A model generated the notes under the pieces. It saw nothing but the letters and a program-made list of their open reading frames with translations. It did no database searches and was not told the DNA's origin. Made by a program: the position numbers and the translations under genes. A stretch of DNA of 64,000 bases from Cladorhizidae sp. MBARI D1340-BT2 (Eukaryota > Porifera > Demospongiae > Poecilosclerida > Cladorhizidae): contig JAQNBH010000014.1 of assembly GCA_028752905.1 (NCBI GenBank), positions 124,001 through 188,000 of the forward strand, given 5' to 3'. This document shows, piece by piece, positions 60,135 through 64,000 of this stretch (position 1 is its first letter; each line of letters begins with the position of its first letter).

Positions 60135-60631
60135 TTGTTGTGTTGTTGTCTATCACAGCAGAGAAGTGCAGATATAATGGAGGTGCTTACAGAGGACATC
60201 CTTCTGCCTGGCTGCACAACCAGATGCCCCTCACCACAACAGGCTGGCTGGTAGGGGAGCACACTACGAGTGCAGCCATCAGGCAGAGCTGTGGCCACAG
60301 AAGACCAGAAGCTGACAAGAAGTTCAGACATTCTCAAGAGAGACAGTTTGTAGACTTGAGTGTATTTTATACAGTATCTGTGTTCAGTGTGTGCTCCATC
60401 ACCTGCAATTCTATGCCACAACTACTGCCTGGGAAGAAGGTGCACACAATCCCATTTTATCTATTCATGTTTGTCACGGGAGCACATCCAGGGAGATAGA
60501 TACATCACCACATCCAGCCAAACATGGCAATATGCACTTTCCCACTCACACTGCAGTGGGAGATCACTTAGCTTGCCACTTGCCAATGATAATGACATAT
60601 AATTATAATTATAAAGAACCAAGAACAGCAC
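60135..60631. other. Low-copy segment between two minisatellites
   Basis: About 0.5 kb of non-repetitive sequence. Both strands have moderately long frames across 60150-60500, so coding strand is unclear. The end (60598-60620) is AT-rich (ATAATTATAATTATAAAG). Confidence 0.6.
60191..60311 (-). CDS. Candidate internal exon (partial, unknown protein)
   Basis: On the minus strand TTCTTGTCAG (ending at plus 60312) is a possible acceptor, and GTAAGC just after plus 60191 a strong donor. The enclosed frame reads FWSSVATALPDGCTRSVLPY then QPACCGEGHLVVQPGRRMSS, with varied codon use. If the terminal exon at 57638-57786 belongs with it, the intron would be about 2.4 kb and would contain the 40-bp minisatellite. 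The plus strand has an alternative frame (KCRYNGGAYRGHPSAWLHNQ) after a TATCACAG acceptor-like site. I do not recognise either product. Confidence 0.25.
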
Positions 60632-63600
60632 AAAAGCAAGCCCCAGAGAGTTGGTGCCCACAATTAGAAAAGCCAGCCCCATACATTTGATACCCACAAT
60701 TAGAAAAGCCAGCCCCAGAGGGTTGGTGCCCGTAATTAGAAAAGCCAGCCGGTGCCCGCAATTAGAAAAGCCATCCCCAGAGAGTTGGCGCCCACAATTA
60801 GAAAGCCAGCCCCAGAGAGTTGGTGCCCGTAATTAGAAAAGCCATCCCCAGAGAGTTGGTGCCCGCAATTAGAAAAGCCAGCCCCAGAGAGTTGGTGCCC
60901 GCAATTAGAAAAGCCATCCCCAGAGAGTTGGCGCCCACAATTAGAAAAGCCATCCCCAGAGAGTTGGTGCCCGCAATTAGAAAAGCCAGCCGCAGAGAGT
61001 TGGTGCCCGCAATTAGAAAAGCCATCCCCAGAGAGTTGGTGCACGCAATTAGAAAAGCCAGCCGCAGAGAGTTGGTGCCCGCAATTAGAAAAGCCAGCCC
61101 CAGAGAGTTGGTGCCCGCAATTAGAAAAGCCAGCCGCAGAGAGTTGGTGCCCGCAATTAGAAAAGCCATCCCCAGAGAGTTGGTGCCCACAATTAGAAAA
61201 GCCAGCCCCAGAGAGTTGGTGCCCGCAATTAGAAAAGCCAGCCCCAGAGAGTTGGTGCCCACAATTAGAAAAACCAGCCCCAGAGAGTTAGGCCCTCAAT
61301 TATAAAAGCCAGCCCCAGAGAGTTGGTGCCCACAATTAGAAAAGCCAGCCCCAGAGAGTTGGTGCCCGCAATTAGAAAAGCCAGCCCCAGAGAGTTGGTG
61401 CCCACAATTAGAAAAGCCAGCTCCAGAGAGTTGGTGCCCACAATTAGAAAAGCCAGCCCACGAGAGTTGGTGCCCACAATTAGAAAAGCCAGCCCCAGAG
61501 AGTTGGTGCCCACAATTAGAAAAGCCAGCCCCAGAGAGTTGGTGCACAATCAGAAAAGCCAGCCCCAGAGAGTTGGTGCCCACAATTAGAAAAGCCAGCC
61601 CCATACATTTGATACCCACAATTAGAAAAGCCAGCCCCAGAGGGTTGGTGCCCGTAATTAGAAAAGCCAGCCGGTGCCCGCAATTAGAAAAGCCATCCCC
61701 AGAGAGTTGGCGCCCACAATTAGAAAGCCAGCCCCAGAGAGTTGGTGCCCGTAATTAGAAAAGCCATCCCCAGAGAGTTGGTGCCCGCAATTAGAAAAGC
61801 CAGCCCCAGAGAGTTGGTGCCCGCAATTAGAAAAGCCAGCCGCAGAGAGTTGGTGCCCGCAATTAGAAAAGCCTTCCCCAGAGAGTTGGCGCCCACAATT
61901 AGAAAAGCCATCCCCAGAGAGTTGGAGCCCGCAATTAGAAAAGCCAGCCGCAGGGAGTTGGTGCCCGCAATTAGAAAAGCCATCCCCAGAGAGTTGGTGC
62001 CCACAATTAGAAAAGCCAGCCCGAGAGAGTTGGTGCCCGCAATTAGAAAAGCCAGCCCCAGAGAGTTGGTGCCCACAATTAGAAAAACCAGCCCCAGAGA
62101 GTTAGGCCCTCAATTATAAAAGCCAGCCCCAGAGAGTTGGTGCCCACAATTAGAAAAGCCAGCCCCAGAGAGTTGGTGCCCGCAATTAGAAAAGCCAGCC
62201 CCAGAGAGTTGGTGCCCACAATTAGAAAAGCCAGCTCCAGAGAGTTGGTGCCCACAATTAGAAAAGCCAGCCCCCGAGAGTTGGTGCCCACAATTAGAAA
62301 AGCCAGCCCCAGAGAGTTGGTGCCAACAATTAGAAAAGCCAGCCCCAGAGAGTTGGTACCCACAATTAGAAAAGCCAGCCCCAGAGAGTTGGTGCCCGCA
62401 ATTAGAAAAGCCAGCCGCAGAGAGTTGGTGCCCGCAATTAGAAAAGCCATCCCCAGAGAGTTGGTGCCCACAATTAGAAAAGCCAGCCCCAGAGAGTTGG
62501 TGCCCGCAATTAGAAAAGCCAGCCCCAGAGAGTTGGTGCCCACAATTAGAAAAACCAGCCCCAGAGAGTTAGGCCCTCAATTATAAAAGCCAGCCCCAGA
62601 GAGTTGGTGCCCACAATTAGAAAAGCCAGCCCCAGAGAGTTGGTGCCCGCAATTAGAAAAGCCAGCCCCAGAGAGTTGGTGCCCACAATTAGAAAAGCCA
62701 GCTCCAGAGAGTTGGTGCCCACAATTAGAAAAGCCAGCCCACGAGAGTTGGTGCCCACAATTAGAAAAGCCAGCCCCAGAGAGTTGGTGCCCACAATTAG
62801 AAAAGCCAGCCCCAGAGAGTTGGTGCACAATCAGAAAAGCCAGCCCCAGAGAGTTGGTGCCCACAATTAGAAAAGCCAGCCCCATACATTTGATACCCAC
62901 AATTAGAAAAGCCAGCCCCAGAGGGTTGGTGCCCGTAATTAGAAAAGCCAGCCGGTGCCCGCAATTAGAAAAGCCATCCCCAGAGAGTTGGCGCCCACAA
63001 TTAGAAAGCCAGCCCCAGAGAGTTGGTGCCCGTAATTAGAAAAGCCATCCCCAGAGAGTTGGTGCCCGCAATTAGAAAAGCCAGCCCCAGAGAGTTGGTG
63101 CCCGCAATTAGAAAAGCCAGCCGCAGAGAGTTGGTGCCCGCAATTAGAAAAGCCTTCCCCAGAGAGTTGGCGCCCACAATTAGAAAAGCCATCCCCAGAG
63201 AGTTGGAGCCCGCAATTAGAAAAGCCAGCCGCAGGGAGTTGGTGCCCGCAATTAGAAAAGCCATCCCCAGAGAGTTGGTGCCCACAATTAGAAAAGCCAG
63301 CCCGAGAGAGTTGGTGCCCGCAATTAGAAAAGCCAGCCCCAGAGAGTTGGTGCCCACAATTAGAAAAACCAGCCCCAGAGAGTTAGGCCCTCAATTATAA
63401 AAGCCAGCCCCAGAGAGTTGGTGCCCACAATTAGAAAAGCCAGCCCCAGAGAGTTGGTGCCCGCAATTAGAAAAGCCAGCCCCAGAGAGTTGGTGCCCAC
63501 AATTAGAAAAGCCAGCTCCAGAGAGTTGGTGCCCACAATTAGAAAAGCCAGCCCCCGAGAGTTGGTGCCCACAATTAGAAAAGCCAGCCCCAGAGAGTTG

Positions 63601-64000
63601 GTGCCAACAATTAGAAAAGCCAGCCCCAGAGAGTTGGTACCCACAATTAGAAAAGCCAGCCCCAGAGAGTTGGTGCCAACAATTAGAAAAGCCAGCCCCA
63701 GAGAGTTGGTGCCCGCAATTAGAAAAGCCAGCCCCAGAGAGTTAGGCCCTCAATTATAAAAGCCAGCCCCATACATTTGATACCCACAATTAGAGGAAAG
63801 CCAGCCCCAGAGGGTTGGTGCCCGTAATTAGAAAAGCCAGCTGGTGCCCGCAATTAGAAAAGCCATCCCCAGAGAGTTGGCGCCCGTAATTAGAAAAGCC
63901 ATCCCCAGAGAGTTGGTGCCCGCAATTAGAAAAGCCAGCCCCAGAGAGTTGGTGCCCGCAATTAGAAAAGCCAGCCGCAGAGAGTTGGTGCCCGCAATTA
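60632..64000. repeat. 36-bp minisatellite, continuing beyond the window
   Basis: About 94 units of 36 bp: CACAATTAGAAAAGCCAGCC then CCAGAGAGTTGGTGCC. Variants are CCCGCAATTAG, CCATCCCCAG, CCAGCCGCAG and a shorter junction unit GTTAGGCCCTCAATTATAAA. A rare unit with CCCCATACATTTGATACCC marks 60677, 61599, 62880 and 63767, giving higher-order blocks of 922, 1281 and 887 bp. Frames stay open on both strands because of the period. Confidence 0.96.
61599..62879. repeat. Higher-order block (1,281 bp) of the 36-bp minisatellite
   Basis: The sequence from the CATACATTTGATACCC marker at 61599 repeats from 62880 with the same order of variants, including CCTTCCCCAG, GGAGCCCGCAATTAG, CCGCAGGGAG and CCCGAGAGAG units. 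Translated frames at 61742-62119 and 63023-63400 are identical. The 61260-61560 segment is also repeated at 62541-62841 with the same 1281-bp offset. Confidence 0.88.

Noticed and set aside
60651..63759. Frames with the 12-residue repeat VPTIRKASPREL
   Set aside because: By-product of the 36-bp minisatellite; opposite-strand frames are equally long and no start context or domain is present.

Overview
This is eukaryotic, almost certainly metazoan, DNA dominated by tandem repeats. I find no intact protein-coding gene. Evidence for a eukaryote is the (TG)n, (CA)n and (TTA)n microsatellites, minisatellites with higher-order structure, MITE-like palindromes, a decayed hAT-type transposase, intron-like splice signals and TTAGGG-type sequence. 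A marine invertebrate such as a sponge would fit, but that is a guess. Most long open frames are by-products of tandem repeats whose period is a multiple of three (24, 36, 39, 42 bp); I do not annotate them as genes.

Layout. 1-9870: AT-rich 25-bp satellite in higher-order blocks of about 4.5-4.8 kb. 9876-10016: (TTA)n. 10017-11690: low-copy sequence. 11.7-57.5 kb: four cycles of one compound module. Its parts, in order, are D (a long-inverted-repeat element), a slot holding a 24-bp repeat that contains GGGTTAGGG, E (a block of about 0.4 kb), a 67-bp minisatellite, F (a block of about 0.3 kb) and a 39- or 42-bp minisatellite. The 24-bp slot has one unit in cycle 1 (13331-13354), a short degenerate run in cycle 2 (18280-18660), and an array of roughly 1,100 units (22.3-49.1 kb) where cycle 3 should have its D block. 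57.5-60.6 kb: low-copy sequence with exon-like signals on the minus strand, split by a 40-bp minisatellite. 60.6-64.0 kb: a 36-bp minisatellite that runs off the window.

Because E is present four times, empty and occupied sites can be compared inside the window. This dates and delimits three insertions: a 1.17-kb element with TA duplication at 18714-19885, a 0.6-kb composite palindromic element at about 49648-50268 carrying a gene-like minus-strand fragment, and a 1.07-kb hAT relic at 50471-51541 with perfect 12-bp terminal inverted repeats and the broken 3' end of a transposase.

The most interesting content is the evolutionary record of the repeats: a satellite seen at its one-copy, few-copy and mega-array stages in paralogous slots; pieces of the 42-bp/24-bp array boundary copied inside the mega-array; and a visible intermediate between the 67-bp and 58-bp minisatellites. 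I saw no CRISPR array, operon, rRNA or tRNA gene. Repeat lengths depend on correct assembly, which cannot be judged here.
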